This document shows, one piece after another, positions 1-11,382 of a stretch of 64,000 nt of DNA. A program made the position numbers and the translations under genes. Source of the stretch: Rhizophagus clarus (lineage: Eukaryota; Glomeromycota; Glomeromycetes; Glomerales; Glomeraceae); contig BLAL01000228.1 of the NCBI GenBank assembly GCA_015698045.1, forward strand, positions 1,105,001 to 1,169,000, given 5' to 3'. The stretch's first letter is position 1. Each line of letters starts with the position of its first letter. Below the pieces are notes generated by a model. It was not told the origin of the DNA, searched no databases, and worked only from the letters and a program-made list of their open reading frames with translations.

Positions 1-3000
1 TATTAGGTCTTCTATATAAGTTAATTCTATATAGTATTCGGTATCTAAGCGTCTTCTTTCGTTTTTATTCTCAAAAAATTTGTTTATCGGGTCTGCTACA
101 ATTGGTTCTACTATCAGATTAATCGTGCATTTTTTTTTCATTAAGCCATATTCTGCTTATTTGATCTATTCTTTCTATAAATTTCAGCGTCTCTTCCCAT
201 ATAGTTTTATTGACATCGTAATAGTCCTTTATCTTCCAAGTTGTATAAATACTATATATTTTAATACCTTTTTCTGATATGTGTTTTTTACCTTTTTTTA
301 TTGAAATCATAACATCTATGATTTTGTAATCTTCTTCTATAATATTGAATTTAAAATTCGTTATCGTATTTTCTGACGCATTTAATAGTCTATCGATTGT
401 TTCAATTTTATTATTGTATTCTATATTTTCTATTTCTTCTTCAAAATGTTGTTTTAATAATTCGTTTTTTGTTGCGATGTTGCGTAGAGTTTCGTATGGT
501 TTGATTTTTCCTTTCTCTGTTCTTTTTTTAATGATACGACTGTTGTTTTTGTTTTCTATGTATATTAAGCATTGGTCTTTGCTTTTTTCTATGTTTCTTT
601 CGCATCCTTTACATTTTATTAGTTCTGGTGACTCTTCGTCTTGTATCATACTGTCAGGGTGCGTAATCAAATGAAGACCTATTCTTTTGTACTCTTTACT
701 TCGTGACTTTTTCTTATTTTCTCCAAAAATTACATTTTCTTGTTGATCATTCCAGCTGATTAGTTCGTGTAGACCTAGTGTAGACCTAGGGGTTCTTGTT
801 CGTCATAGATATTTAAGTGAATCTCTCTATTAATTGTATCGTTGCTTTTGTATTTATCTTTTAATTCTCGACTATTAGGTAGCGTTATCTCTTCTTTAAT
901 CTTTTTGAACCACCTAGGGATTTTACCTTTTATGTATTGCTGATTTTCGATACAAAAGTGGGTCCATTTCATCATTCTGTCTTTTTTCCGTTCTAAAAGT
1001 TGTTCTAAGAATAATACCTCCTTCTTTTTTCTTGATTTTGCACTTCGAGGAATCTCTATATCGTCCAATAAGTCAATTATCTCAGTTGTTCCTCCTTTAA
1101 TTTTATGATTGTTATATTCATCCTAGTACTCGTGGTTACATATACTAATACCCTCTTTCTTTAGAATATTAATTGCTTCCACTATCCACGAGTTTCTGGT
1201 TTTAAAAATTCTTGTTTCTAAATTTCCTACGCAACTCGCTGTCCATATTTTGTTTTGTTCTTTGTACATTTTTATCTTGAAAATCGTGTCTATTCTGTCT
1301 CTATTGTTAGCTAAATATAGTGAGGTTTTGCACAAACTTTCGATCTGTAGGTCATAAATATTTTTTAATCCGTATAATTCTCTTTAAAATGTAATGAAAT
1401 TCGGGGTTGTTTGTGCTAAACCTGCTTTTTTCTTTACTAAATTTGTTATTTTCCCCATAAGCGTTTTACATTCGTTTTCTGTTAGGATGATAGCTTGTAA
1501 TTGGTATTCGATTTGAGGCATGATGACCATGTTCCATGTGGCTATAATTTGTTTTTCATTGAGTTTCTTCCAAGCAAAAATCCTATATGCTTGGTTTATG
1601 ATACTCTTTATTTTATTCTTGAAATTGCTACATTTGTTGTCGTGTCTAAACCATATACCTAGAAATCTATTTCCTTCCTCGTGATTAATTTTTGTGATTT
1701 TTTCTCCATTAATGTGTAATTCTTCATTAGATTTGTTGTTTATCTTAATTAGCTCATATTTACCTACGTTTGCTTTAATGTCATTGATCACAAAGAATTC
1801 ATTGCATATCTTAATCATTATTTCTAGGTTTGTTTATTGGAACTTATTAAGGTCGTATCATCCATAAATGCCGAAACGTTATGTATCGTCTCCAATCTGA
1901 TTGGTTGGTTCGTTTCTATGTTTTGGATTTTCTCAACTTCCATTTTGTAGCCTGTACTGTCTTTGATCTGATTCAGTCTGATTAATAGTCCATCATAAAA
2001 GATTCTTCACAATAGTGGGGACCATGTTTCCCCTTGGTCAATATCATCTTCAACTTTGTATTCATCTGTTGTATCATTTTTACGATGATTCGATTGTATT
2101 TGTTAAGACTGATATCCATTATCAATGTTACGAGCTGTCTTGGTACTTTGATGCGTTTTAAACTCTTCTCTAACATCATTGTATTACCGAGTCATAGGCT
2201 TTTGAAATATCCATCAGTAAAATTCATGCTTCCTTTTTTTCTGTGTTTGCATCTTCTATTATATTTTGAATTATTTTCAAGTGTTTCAACGTACTCTCAT
2301 TTCTTAATGCAGCATAATTCGTTTTCTGGAGTATATCATGACTTTCGGATAGCATCTTAGTTAAGCGTCGAATAATTATTTTTAGAAACAATTTCCTTGC
2401 CGTTTCTATTAATGTTATTGGTCATGTTAAATTAATATTGTTATTCCAAGATGATCTTGTAGTTTTATTTATAGGAAAAATCAGTCCTTACTTCCAACCC
2501 TCATTTACTTGATTAATTTTAATGCTGTGATTAAATATCTTTAAAAGCATTTTTTTCGTATGTTCTTTGCTTTTCTTCCAGAAATCGTATGTAATGCCGC
2601 TGATTCCCACTGCTTTATTGTTTTCCGCTTCTCTCAATATATCATTGAGTTCATCTAAAGTAATCTCATCCACTATGTTCTTGTATATTGTTTCATCAAT
2701 GTCCTCTATTGGACTGTATATATCTCGCCATTCTTCATTATATTTTATCTCATCTAAATTAATATTTCTCTTGCTCGTCCAATTTTTACAATGATTTAAA
2801 ACTTTTGATTTTATCTCTTCTTTGTCACTAATAATCGTAAAGGTATCCCCGTTCCTTATAAACAGATTACTCATATCAATTATTTTCTGTTTACGATCTA
2901 ATATATTGTTTAACATTTTGCCTATATCTTCTTCTAAATATTATTCTCATTTTTTGATGTTTAGTTCTATGTTTCTGTTTATAATATCTTCGTATAATGA

Positions 3001-3780
3001 TTGCATGATCTCGAATCTCTTCTCACTACCTTCTTTAAAAGTGATTCTATCTTTGTAACTCCTAAGTTTTTCGATATTTATTTGTGATTCGACGATATTC
3101 TTGTTTCGATAATATTCTTTTATCCAGTATAATAGGGTCGTCACTATTTTTTTTGTTTTTTTGTTACACCCCAGTTTTCTATGTACAATTGTCGATTAAA
3201 ATTGTTCTTGTTCAAATCTCTTTGTTCTAGTTGTCTACTGGAATAATTTATGTTAATACTTTTCTCGATAATCTTCTGAATTCTATAACTAATATTGTCT
3301 AGTTTTTCCAAATGTTTGTATTCTTTGATTAACCTATTTACGTATTTATGTGCATTGATTCTCTTGAGGTCGTTCAAGAGTATCTTTTCGCTTTCTTCTT
3401 CGTTACGTCTCCTTTCTTTCCTAATTGATGTTATGTGCTCTTTGTGTCATTTTTTGAAAATTTTTACAATCAGGTCCCAGCGTGTCTCATGGCTTGTGTT
3501 ATTTATGTCTATGTTTTCCAGGTCTTGCTTGACTTCTTCTGCTATAGCTTCCCAATCGGCATCTTTTAAATGTATTCTATTGTTTTTCTGTTTGACATCA
3601 ACCATCATTTCTCGCTTTTTGGTATTGAGTTGTTCTTGTATATCGAATTTAATTGTAAGTCCTTTGTGATCTGTAATCCCGTTGCATTACATCATTCTTT
3701 CTCTTCCAACTATTCCTTCGATTAAGTTCCTATATGGAATTATTTTCGCTATATTTCTAATACTATCTTTTCCTAATCTA
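1..3780 (-). mobile_element. Decayed APE-type LINE (non-LTR retrotransposon), 3' end beyond left edge
   Basis: Reading down the minus strand, pieces occur in LINE order. An endonuclease C-terminal TDHKGL motif lies near 3663-3690. A long linker follows. The reverse transcriptase start at 2916-2488 contains NKAVGISGITYDFWKKS, typical of RT block 1. More RT sequence is at 2179-1982, and an RT/thumb region at 1818-1384 contains IATWNMVIMPQIEY. A C-terminal region at 670-119 has a CKGC...C zinc-knuckle-like cluster. Reading frames shift several times, so it is not functional. Upstream of about 3780 the endonuclease core is missing, which suggests 5' truncation. The C-terminal part has a relative on the plus strand at the right edge. 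Family assignment is confident; the clade is not determined. Confidence 0.85.
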
Positions 3781-3870
3781 AAAATAAACAAAGTAAAAAT
3801 AAAACCTAAACTAAAAATAAAATCTAAACTAAAAATAAATCCTAAAAATAACTTGTACTACTATATCATG
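3781..3870. repeat. Short A-rich tandem repeat at the LINE edge
   Basis: A unit close to CTAAAAATAAAATCTAAA recurs about four times with small changes. It sits where recognisable LINE coding sequence stops, so it could be leader repeat of the element or a local microsatellite. Confidence 0.6.
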
Positions 3871-4147
3871 TGATTTGTATTATGTAATCTTTCTATTTAC
3901 TATATTATCGTTTAATTATTTTTATCACTATGTTTTTCACGCTACAATGCGAAAAATTAACTTTCTCTGTTTATAGTGCTTGTAGGAAACATGCAGGTAA
4001 GTATCGTTTTAGAGAGTTTTATCGGCAACAGAAGCTTGCAAAAATTCAGGCGACCAGTACTATACTCCAACCATGAGCGAAGAGCCAGAAGGTGGTGCGG
4101 AGATAAATTTTATTTGCATATATTTTTTACATTCTTGGCTTAGCAGT

Positions 4148-4357
4148 ACTGTGAATACTATTTGTATACCATATCTTGTGTACATGCGCCGCTACACTTT
4201 GCAGACTGTGAACACTATTTGATTTCATATCTTGTGTACATGCTCCGTTTCGCTCTGCAGACTGTTAACATTGTTTGTTTTCATATCTTATGTTCATGCT
4301 CCACTTCGCTCTGCAGACTGTGAACATTATTTGTTTTCATATCTTTGTGTACATGCT
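4148..4357. repeat. 57-bp minisatellite, about 3.7 copies
   Basis: Units begin near 4148, 4205, 4261 and 4316. Each runs ACTGTGAACAYTATTTG, then TTTCATATCTTGTGTACATG, then CTCCRYTTCGCTCTGCAG. Copies differ by point changes and small indels; the last is partial. An open frame across it (4232-4423) is only a by-product of the repeat and resembles no protein I know. Confidence 0.85.
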
Positions 4358-4732
4358 ATAGGGAGGCAATTTGGTTATATTATATATGAAAAATTTATGT
4401 TATCCAGGATGAAAACCAAGTAGGTTTCAGACTTGTTTGTGCCAAAGTAAAAATTTATTTTTACATATAGGAAGCAAATGTTTACAGAGTGAATGAAAAT
4501 CAAGAAAGCAAATTGATTTCCTTAAGGTCACGTGTATGATTACAATGGGTTTATGCTATGTGAATTTTTTTTTGATACCCAGGATGACCTTCTGGGATCA
4601 TTTGGATGCAATGTGCCAAAAAGACTAGTTTCCTACTACTGTTCAATCTCTGGGTGGGGTTTAATTACGGTAAAAATAATAAACTTAATATCTGTATAAT
4701 ACAAAATACAAAATAAAATACTAAAATATGAA
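4358..4732. other. Intergenic, 3' flank of the kinase gene
   Basis: AT-rich sequence between the minisatellite and the kinase stop codon. No gene, inverted repeat or RNA was recognised. Confidence 0.5.
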
Positions 4733-6042
4733 TTAATAATTTGACAAGTTACAATCCGAAAAGTCATCATTATTTTCATCATCATCCGTAATTTTAATTT
4801 TTTCATTTTCACTCTCTTCAAAATTAGAACTATTTTTGCAACCAATATCATTAAGTTCTGAAATTACTTGATTGGCATCCGGTCTTTTGTCAGGTTCATT
4901 TCGCCAACATTCTATTTAAAATAATAAATTAAAATTGGATTATTAATCTTATTATAAAATAATAATTTTATACTTACGTTGATAAAGTCTAACAAATTTA
5001 GTATTTGAATTCGGAATAGGATCTTCTCTTGCACCATTAAGAATATCCAACGTAATAGAAGCGGGATCTTTTCTTTTTTCAAAATTGAAAGGCGATGAAC
5101 AACTTGTCAATTGCCAGAATATTACTCCTAAACTATATATGTCAGACTTTTTTGTCAAATTATATGGAATTTGTTGATCAAGCATTTTTGGATCCATATA
5201 AGGTATTACACCAAATGCTTTAGTATCAACATTCGACCCCTGTAGACATGATTGTCCAAAATCGGCTAATTTTATTGTATGTCCATGTATTAAGATATTG
5301 TTGGGGTGCTAATTTAAAAAATAAAGTATCATCATATAAGAAATCAATTGGATATTTGATAGACAAAATGATACTATTATCAAATGTTTCGTGGAATAAT
5401 ATGCGTAGTTATTTAAACTTACAATATCACGATGAATGATATCATTATCATGTAAGCATAAGATGGCACTTGCGATTTCTTTGGCAAATTTCAATTGAAT
5501 TTCTGGATCAAGTTTTATAGTGTTATCTAAGTATTCTCCTAATGTTCCGCCATCTGCGTACTCAAGAACAAGCGAATAATTTATTTCCCCTAAAAGAGTA
5601 TATGAACAAGTATTTGAATAAAATATTAAATATATTTATTATCTTTATTATCGACATATGTATTGTTACCTTTTATGACCCCCAAAAATTTAATTATATT
5701 TGGATGGAAATCAACTATTTTCATTAGGCTAATCTAAAAAAATAAAATAAAATGAAATAAAAGATAGATTTAAGTTTATATTCTAAATTATTAAAGATTT
5801 TGGAAACAGACCTCGTTAATAATATCTTTTTCTGCAGAAAGTTTAGCAATTTTCTTAATTGCAAATTTTGATGTAGTATTTTTCCAGTATGCAGAATATA
5901 CTGAAGCTGACCCTCCAGAACCGATTACAGTAAGAATCTTAAAATCTTGATGGTCATAATGACGACAATTTTCAAGTAAATATTTTTTATAATATACTGG
6001 GAATTCAGTGTCGGTCATTTGTTTTTTATTATGTAGCAGCAA
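4733..6042 (-). CDS. Protein kinase, TKL-like Glomeromycota family (323 aa, 5 exons)
   Basis: Joined exons are 6042-5812, 5733-5670, 5589-5423, 5308-4978 and 4911-4733; all phases agree and give 323 residues. The glycine loop GSGGSASVY is at 41-49 and the ATP-binding lysine is K63 in FAIKK. The catalytic loop HRDIHPNN has D153 and N158, and DFG is at 170-172. PYMDPKML follows in the activation-segment/P+1 region, then SDIYSLGVIFWQL. A QCWRNEPDKRP motif near 266 is typical of tyrosine-kinase-like kinases expanded in Rhizophagus. All key residues are present, so it should be active on Ser/Thr/Tyr; the substrate is unknown. A short acidic tail (DDDENNDD) follows the kinase fold. There is no signal peptide or membrane segment. 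One splice donor (GTCTGT at 5811) is weak. A small inverted-repeat element begins 54 bp upstream of the start. Confidence 0.93.
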
Positions 6043-6093
6043 TTAACGCATCGTTGTAATAAATAACTAAATCAAAGATCGACAAAATAGACA

Positions 6094-6284
6094 TAGGACC
6101 CCGGAAACTGCTACCGGCAGGCCTATGTAGTAAAAAAAATAGTAAAAAAAATCATAAAGATCTTACCATAAACAGACAAATTACGCCTAAAAAGGAAGGT
6201 CATCCGTTCCTTTTTTGACGCTAGCCAATAGAATTGTGATAAAATCGGCCAGATTTTGCCGGTAGCATCTAATGTGGGGTCCTA
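6094..6284. mobile_element. Small inverted-repeat element (MITE-like), 187 bp, TA duplication
   Basis: The ends at 6096 and 6282 are GGACCCC / GGGGTCC. A second matching inverted block, TGCTACCGGCA / TGCCGGTAGCA, lies inside each end. TA flanks both sides (6094-6095 and 6283-6284), as for Tc1/mariner-type insertion. There is no coding capacity. It sits in the kinase promoter or 5' leader. Confidence 0.65.
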
Positions 6285-6599
6285 TTAAGATAATATAAAG
6301 CAAAACAACATATAGTATAACAAATAATGATCGACTCCATACCTAAATAATGACTTTTTTTTTATTGCGCGTCTCAAACAGATGCTGAGCATAGCCAAAA
6401 ATAGTCTAAAAAAAAAAATCTTTGCATACCTTTTGGAAAATCTTTACCAAAAAAAAATCTTGGCTTTTTTTTGGCAAATAAACAATGGGAAAACTGTGAA
6501 AAAAAAAAAAAATTCTCTGCCAACACAAATTTTACTGCGCCTTATACAGTGGTGAGCAAAATTATTTAAAGTGAATTTACTCAATAACCAGTGATTATA

Positions 6600-6885
6600 G
6601 GCCTGTTCAATTCTGATTGATCGGGTTTTTGATCGCAAAATCCGTTGACCAATCCGAACATGTGATCAAAATCAGAATTGAGTTGGCTGATCGCTGATCG
6701 CAAAATTTCCGACAATAACCAATTAACACGTTAGTTTTTGCTTATTTTAAATTGCGATCAAAAATGATTCTACATTTTTGTAGAACTCAAAAATCGGATT
6801 ACTGAACGGGTTACACAATTTTGCCAGCCAATCTGTATCAACTCATAACCGATCAAAAATCCGCGCGATCAGAATTGAACAGGCC
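6600..6885. mobile_element. Nested MITE, 286 bp, TTATA duplication
   Basis: Terminal inverted repeats of about 36 bp start GGCCTGTTCAATTCTGAT and continue through TTTTTGATCG; the two arms differ at about four positions. TTATA occurs on both sides (6595-6599 and 6886-6890), consistent with a 5-bp target duplication. There is no open frame. It lies wholly inside the Tc1/mariner-like element and so inserted later. Confidence 0.85.
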
Positions 6886-7673
6886 TTATATTTGTAAATA
6901 GTTTGATTGATTTGAAAGTACAATATAATGAGATTTTGATCATATACAATTAAAAATTTATTCTCTGCTCTTTACTCTAATAATTTCCTCAAAATTTGCT
7001 TTATCGATTTTATCAAATTATTTATATTTTTTTGGAAATAAACTTTTCATCCTTAACGTTCAGCATTCTCAAATTTCTCAAATTTTGTTGTTTAATAAAT
7101 TTCTACAGTTTTTTAATCATGTTAAAATGGTTTATTTTTAATTAACCAATAGTTTCTTCATAGTTTCCAATTGTAAGCTTTAGTGAGCAATAAAGAAAAT
7201 TTTTTTATATTAATGATGATGAAATTTTTTTTAATTGTACGTCTAGAAGCTATTATTATTTGTTTGCAATAGTTTTTCAGTCAAACTACTAATCATTATC
7301 ATAAAATTCTGCCTAATATATCGATTTATAATATTTATTGCGATATTTGTACCATTTCTAGTCGATTTTTATTTGGTTTTTAAATCATATTTACCCATCC
7401 TCCTATTATATCAAATTTTTTTTAAATTATAATAAAATCTGGAGACTCTAGTGATCAATGAAGGTAAATTTTACTTAAATATTACACGTCTTTGACCCAC
7501 AAGTATAAATTTACTTTTCGCTGATTTTTTCAATAAAAACTTTTATTTCTGAGTTGTTTTTTCTTGAAAAACCTTATATAAAGGGTTGTGTAAAGGAAGA
7601 ATATTTATTCGGAAATGTGTAGCTTTTGATAAAGTATTTGTAATTTTGATCTGCAATTTTCAAGTCGTCACAA

Positions 7674-7693
7674 CACGTGACTTAAGTCACGTG
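7674..7693. repeat. Perfect 20-bp palindrome with two E-boxes
   Basis: The sequence CACGTGACTTAAGTCACGTG equals its own reverse complement and carries a CACGTG E-box at each end. It lies about 35 bp inside the right end of the Tc1/mariner-like element, where subterminal transposase sites often occur. Confidence 0.9.
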
Positions 7694-7730
7694 ACTATTT
7701 TCCAAAAAAAAATTTTGCTCACCTACTGTA

Positions 7731-8261
7731 TTACAGTATATAATAAATTTATTCAAATTATTAAATCTATAAATTATCAACAAAAACAAAATTTTATAGC
7801 AATTATAATAATGATTTTATTAAAGATACGATAGTCAGCACAAATTTTATATGTATTATTTATTTTTTTTTTTCTCGTTGTGATCAAAAGATGCACAAGG
7901 ATAAAAATACAAAACTGTACCGATTTTCTACTACTTCTCATCTAGTAATATGAAAAAAAAGTGCAGAATGTAACAACATCGTCATGCATAAAGTCGGAGT
8001 AACAATAACATCTTAAGACCCATATTACTATTTTTATAAGGAAAAAAAATAGCGAAAACTCCTAAAAAAATTATTATTGTGGGTTAGCCTCACATATGTT
8101 ACGATAGTCATATATATTCATTCCGAAGTAAATTTTGTTGCGTATTCCTTGTGTATGTATTTATTGGCGTCGTTAATTTTACGATTATAATAATATCGGA
8201 TATCAGTTGGTCAAACATTATGAATTTAAATACATTAATATTTTTCATATATATTTTGGGA
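7731..8261. other. Intergenic, nothing recognised
   Basis: AT-rich spacer between the transposon and the first BTB-TLDc relic. No gene, repeat or RNA was recognised. Confidence 0.5.
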
Positions 8262-8831
8262 TCCTACTTATTATTGAAATACTTTGTAATCAACCATGGA
8301 AAATGCGCTTCCGGTACCTCTTAACTCTTTTTCATAATATTCTTTCTAAACCACATGTTATCATAATCTTTATCTTCATCACCGGAAGAATATACAATAA
8401 TATCATCACCAAAAATGGTCCATGTATCTTCAAATAATTCGCTGCATGATAAATATCATCTTGTGTCCTAGAAATATTACTAATTATTCCATCTTTAATT
8501 TAATACTTTTAAATGAGGAAATAAAACTATCATTAGTTTTGCCCCAACTAGAAAATCTCCATACTGTCGGATAAAATCCACCAAGAATTTCTTCTGTTCC
8601 TTTTGCTTTAATTAATGCAACGGTATGAGGTATATCATCACAAAATTTATGAAATTTTTTAGGAATAAACCCATTTCGACTTCCTTTTAACAATAATTGA
8701 AATTTATACGGCATGGGAGATTTTTACATTAACAGTTAAGTTTTTACCAACTTCAATTGTAGTATCATAATATGCAACGTCTAATGCCTCAGTGTAACCT
8801 TGACTTAATTTCGAAAAAATTGAGTGAACAT
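8262..8831 (-). pseudogene. BTB-TLDc pseudogene, internally deleted
   Basis: Starting at ATG 8831 the sequence follows the first about 45 residues of the neighbouring BTB genes (SKLSQGYTEAL..YYDTTIEVG), but with a one-base shift near the start. It then jumps directly to the TLDc segment MPYKFQLLLKGSRNGF. The rest of the BTB domain, the intron, the whole BACK domain and the linker are gone. Further frameshifts break the TLDc end, and the final VFQ is followed by premature stops. Its TLDc sequence (PHTVALIKAKGTEEILGG, SSWGKT) is closest to the gene at 12252-13775. The upstream flank also resembles that gene's flank, so it is a decayed duplicate. Confidence 0.85.
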
Positions 8832-9876
8832 TTTTTTTTTTAAAGAAAAAAGGGTCACTATTTAAATTAAATGGTGTAGAATGACCAAAGTATAGTATTA
8901 TTTTGGTCTCCTTTTTTGATAATACCCGACATCATTACATAATGCTGTTCCTGAAGAGATGTTACGGCTAATAGTAAAGTGCTAATTGGTTTATACTTAT
9001 TTTTTTATTTATTTCGGAGTCTCTGCGAGAAATGTTGTAAGCGAAGCTAAACCCAAAGTCGATATGTCTACCTAAGTTATAAAACTGTAAAGTGAAATGA
9101 TAAAATTTTTAATAGCTTCAAAACTCTCGATATTGATGTTATCTTGCAAAATTTTGAGTCATAATTGATCAATTGGCAATTTGTTTTAAAACTAATTAAA
9201 TGAACAATACTAGTTAAAAATGAAAATTCCATTAATTTTGTTGTTACTTTAGAAGTTTTCAATTTTCAATCGACATTTGACAGTAATAAAAAATATTTTT
9301 ATTAATTTCTTTAATAAATACGTTAAAGCATATCTATTACCGTATGTCGGCTTTCTTTAAACGAAAAATTACATTTCAAAAAGTTATACAAATAATTTCG
9401 TATACAATTAAACTGTCACATAAAAAACATAAGATATTAAATAAAAGGTTTCTATGGCCCATAATTTCGGCAGTTTTAAAATTTTAAGTGACCCGAAGTC
9501 ATTTGATAAAACTAGTAGTCTCACCAAAGTTTAGAATCGTCCTCATAGCACTTTATAGAAACATAATAGATTACCGTATTACATGAGACATAAATTTTTA
9601 ATTACTTTAGTATTATCCTATATAAATTGACCAATCATTGAATTTGTTTATTTATTTTTTAGAATAAATATTTAATTTAGCTTTTCGATAATGCTTAAGA
9701 AAGCGTTTAGTTCATTTAAGGAAGCCAACTTAAATTAATAAATCAATATTTTCATAGTAAGTTAAAATATCTTTAGAACCAATTTATCTATAACATTTAT
9801 AAAGTTTAAATATATTGTATTATATTATATTATAATCCAAAAAAAAACGATAAAATTTTTTTAAAGTGAAACATAC
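8832..9876. other. Intergenic spacer; upstream flank of the pseudogene
   Basis: The segment about 8870-9150 is recognisably similar to the sequence upstream of the gene at 12252-13775 (about 13840-14120), including a CGAAGCTAAA block and ATAATGC(T/C)GT. The remainder is AT-rich with no gene seen. Confidence 0.6.
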
Positions 9877-11382
9877 TTATCTCTTTATAATTTGAAACAC
9901 TTCATAATCTTCCATGGCAAATCTACCGTCAGAATCTTTTATCCTTTTTTCATAATAACGCTTTCCATAAGAAATATAATCGTAACTTTTATTATGATCA
10001 AAAGTAGCAGATATAGCGATATCGCCAAAGTATGGACCAGCACAAATGCCATAAAGTAATGCATTTTCTGTCTTTTCTATATTACTAATGATTATTGCAT
10101 TTTTAACATTATTATCTTTAGTAGAAAAAATAAAACTTTCTCTGTTTTTAATCCAATCACCAAAAGATTCCCATTTTAAAAGGTTATATCCACCAAGAAT
10201 TTCTTCTGTTCCTTTTACTTTAATGAATGTAACAGTGTAAGGTTTACCATTGCATAATTCATGAAATTTTTTAGGAGAGAATCCATCTCGGCTTCCCCTT
10301 AATAATAATTCAAATTTGTACGGTAAATATAATTCTCTTAAGTGGTCAAATTTATTATTAATGACCATTTTGTCAATCCGCCTTGAAATTGTTGAAATAA
10401 TATTTAAATTTTTGACAATTTTTGAATCAATAATTCCATCAATTTTAATATTTCTAGGAAGTAAAATATTGTCAGTAGGCTCACTATCAGGATCCAAATG
10501 AGAATTTAATAAATTTTCATAAAGTTGATGGTTTAAGAGTTTTTTATAAGGACGAACTTTTTCTAAGAATTCTTTGGATGATAAACTAAAAAATCTAATT
10601 AAAGATAAACAATGTTGTAAAGTATTTTCCATTGTTTTGAAATCATTATCTGACCAAGTACTAGGATCTGGAAGAAGTGTAGGATTTTGTGCAAGACCCC
10701 ATTTTAATACATGATCCCAAACTTCAACTTCTTTCATTTGTAAATCATCTCTTTTAACAAGTTGAACCAAAGATTTTTCAGGAAGTGAAGTAAAATCAAG
10801 TGATTTAAATACTTTTTCTGGGGAATTTGCCATAAAATCTGTACAAAATTGTTGAAGTTGTAACAAAGAATTTGATTGAAAGCTTGTTCTATGAATAAGT
10901 TCAAAATGTTGTTCCATCCATTCGGATTTATTTTCAATTAAATATTTTTGTAAATAATCAATCACCTCTTGAAGAAGCAACTCATCCGCAGCCAATAAAA
11001 TTTTGAAAGTCACTGAAGTGTCTCGATCATTTAATGAAAGGATACCGCCATAAATATAACTATGTAAAAACAAAAGTTTTTATATTGAATACTATTATAG
11101 TATTAAATTCATTTGTGTAATAACTTACTTTAAAATAATTTGAAAGACTTCAGGTGATATTTTTGGTAACTTAATGTGGGCTAAAACATTATCTTTATTC
11201 TTTTTATTAGAAACTAAAGCTCGTCGTAAATATGGGGAGCGATAACATAAAATATTCATATGAGCACGAAGGATTTTTACGTTAGGATCCTCACCGACTT
11301 CAATTGTAATATCATAATATTCATTATCTTCCAATAATTCAATATAGTTCTGACTTAATTTTGAAAGGAATTGAGTCGACAT
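9877..11382 (-). CDS. BTB-BACK-TLDc protein (478 aa, 2 exons)
   Basis: Exons are 11382-11129 and 11059-9877; the 69-bp intron has GTAAGT and TAG ends. The BTB/POZ domain (about residues 1-115, with YDITIEVGEDPNVKILRAH and YRSPYLRRAL) mediates dimerisation and cullin-3 binding in known families. A BACK domain follows (about 125-235, with EWMEQHFELIHRT and WDHVLKWGLAQ). A C-terminal TLDc domain (about 300-478, with GSRDGFSPKKFHELC, KGTEEILGGY and FQIIKR) completes it. BTB-TLDc proteins are greatly expanded in Rhizophagus; a role as ubiquitin-ligase adaptor or oxidative-stress protein is inference. All domains look whole. The start matches the homologous MSTQFLSKLSQNYIELLEDNEY of the paralogue at 18860-20364, its closest relative here. 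Confidence 0.95.

Larger units (their letters stand above)
6547..7728. mobile_element. Decayed Tc1/mariner-like DNA transposon with a nested MITE
   Basis: The left end CAGTGGTGAGCAAAATT (6547) and right end AATTTTGCTCACCTACTG (to 7728) are inverted copies with a one-base length difference. Each is flanked by TA (6545-6546 and 7729-7730), the target duplication of Tc1/mariner elements. The span is 1,182 bp, or about 890 bp without the nested insert. No transposase was recognised inside, so it is non-autonomous or heavily decayed. A perfect 20-bp palindrome lies close to the right end. Confidence 0.75.

Noticed and set aside
4232-4423. Cys-rich 63-codon frame
   Set aside because: It is the translation of the 57-bp minisatellite, with no independent evidence of a gene.
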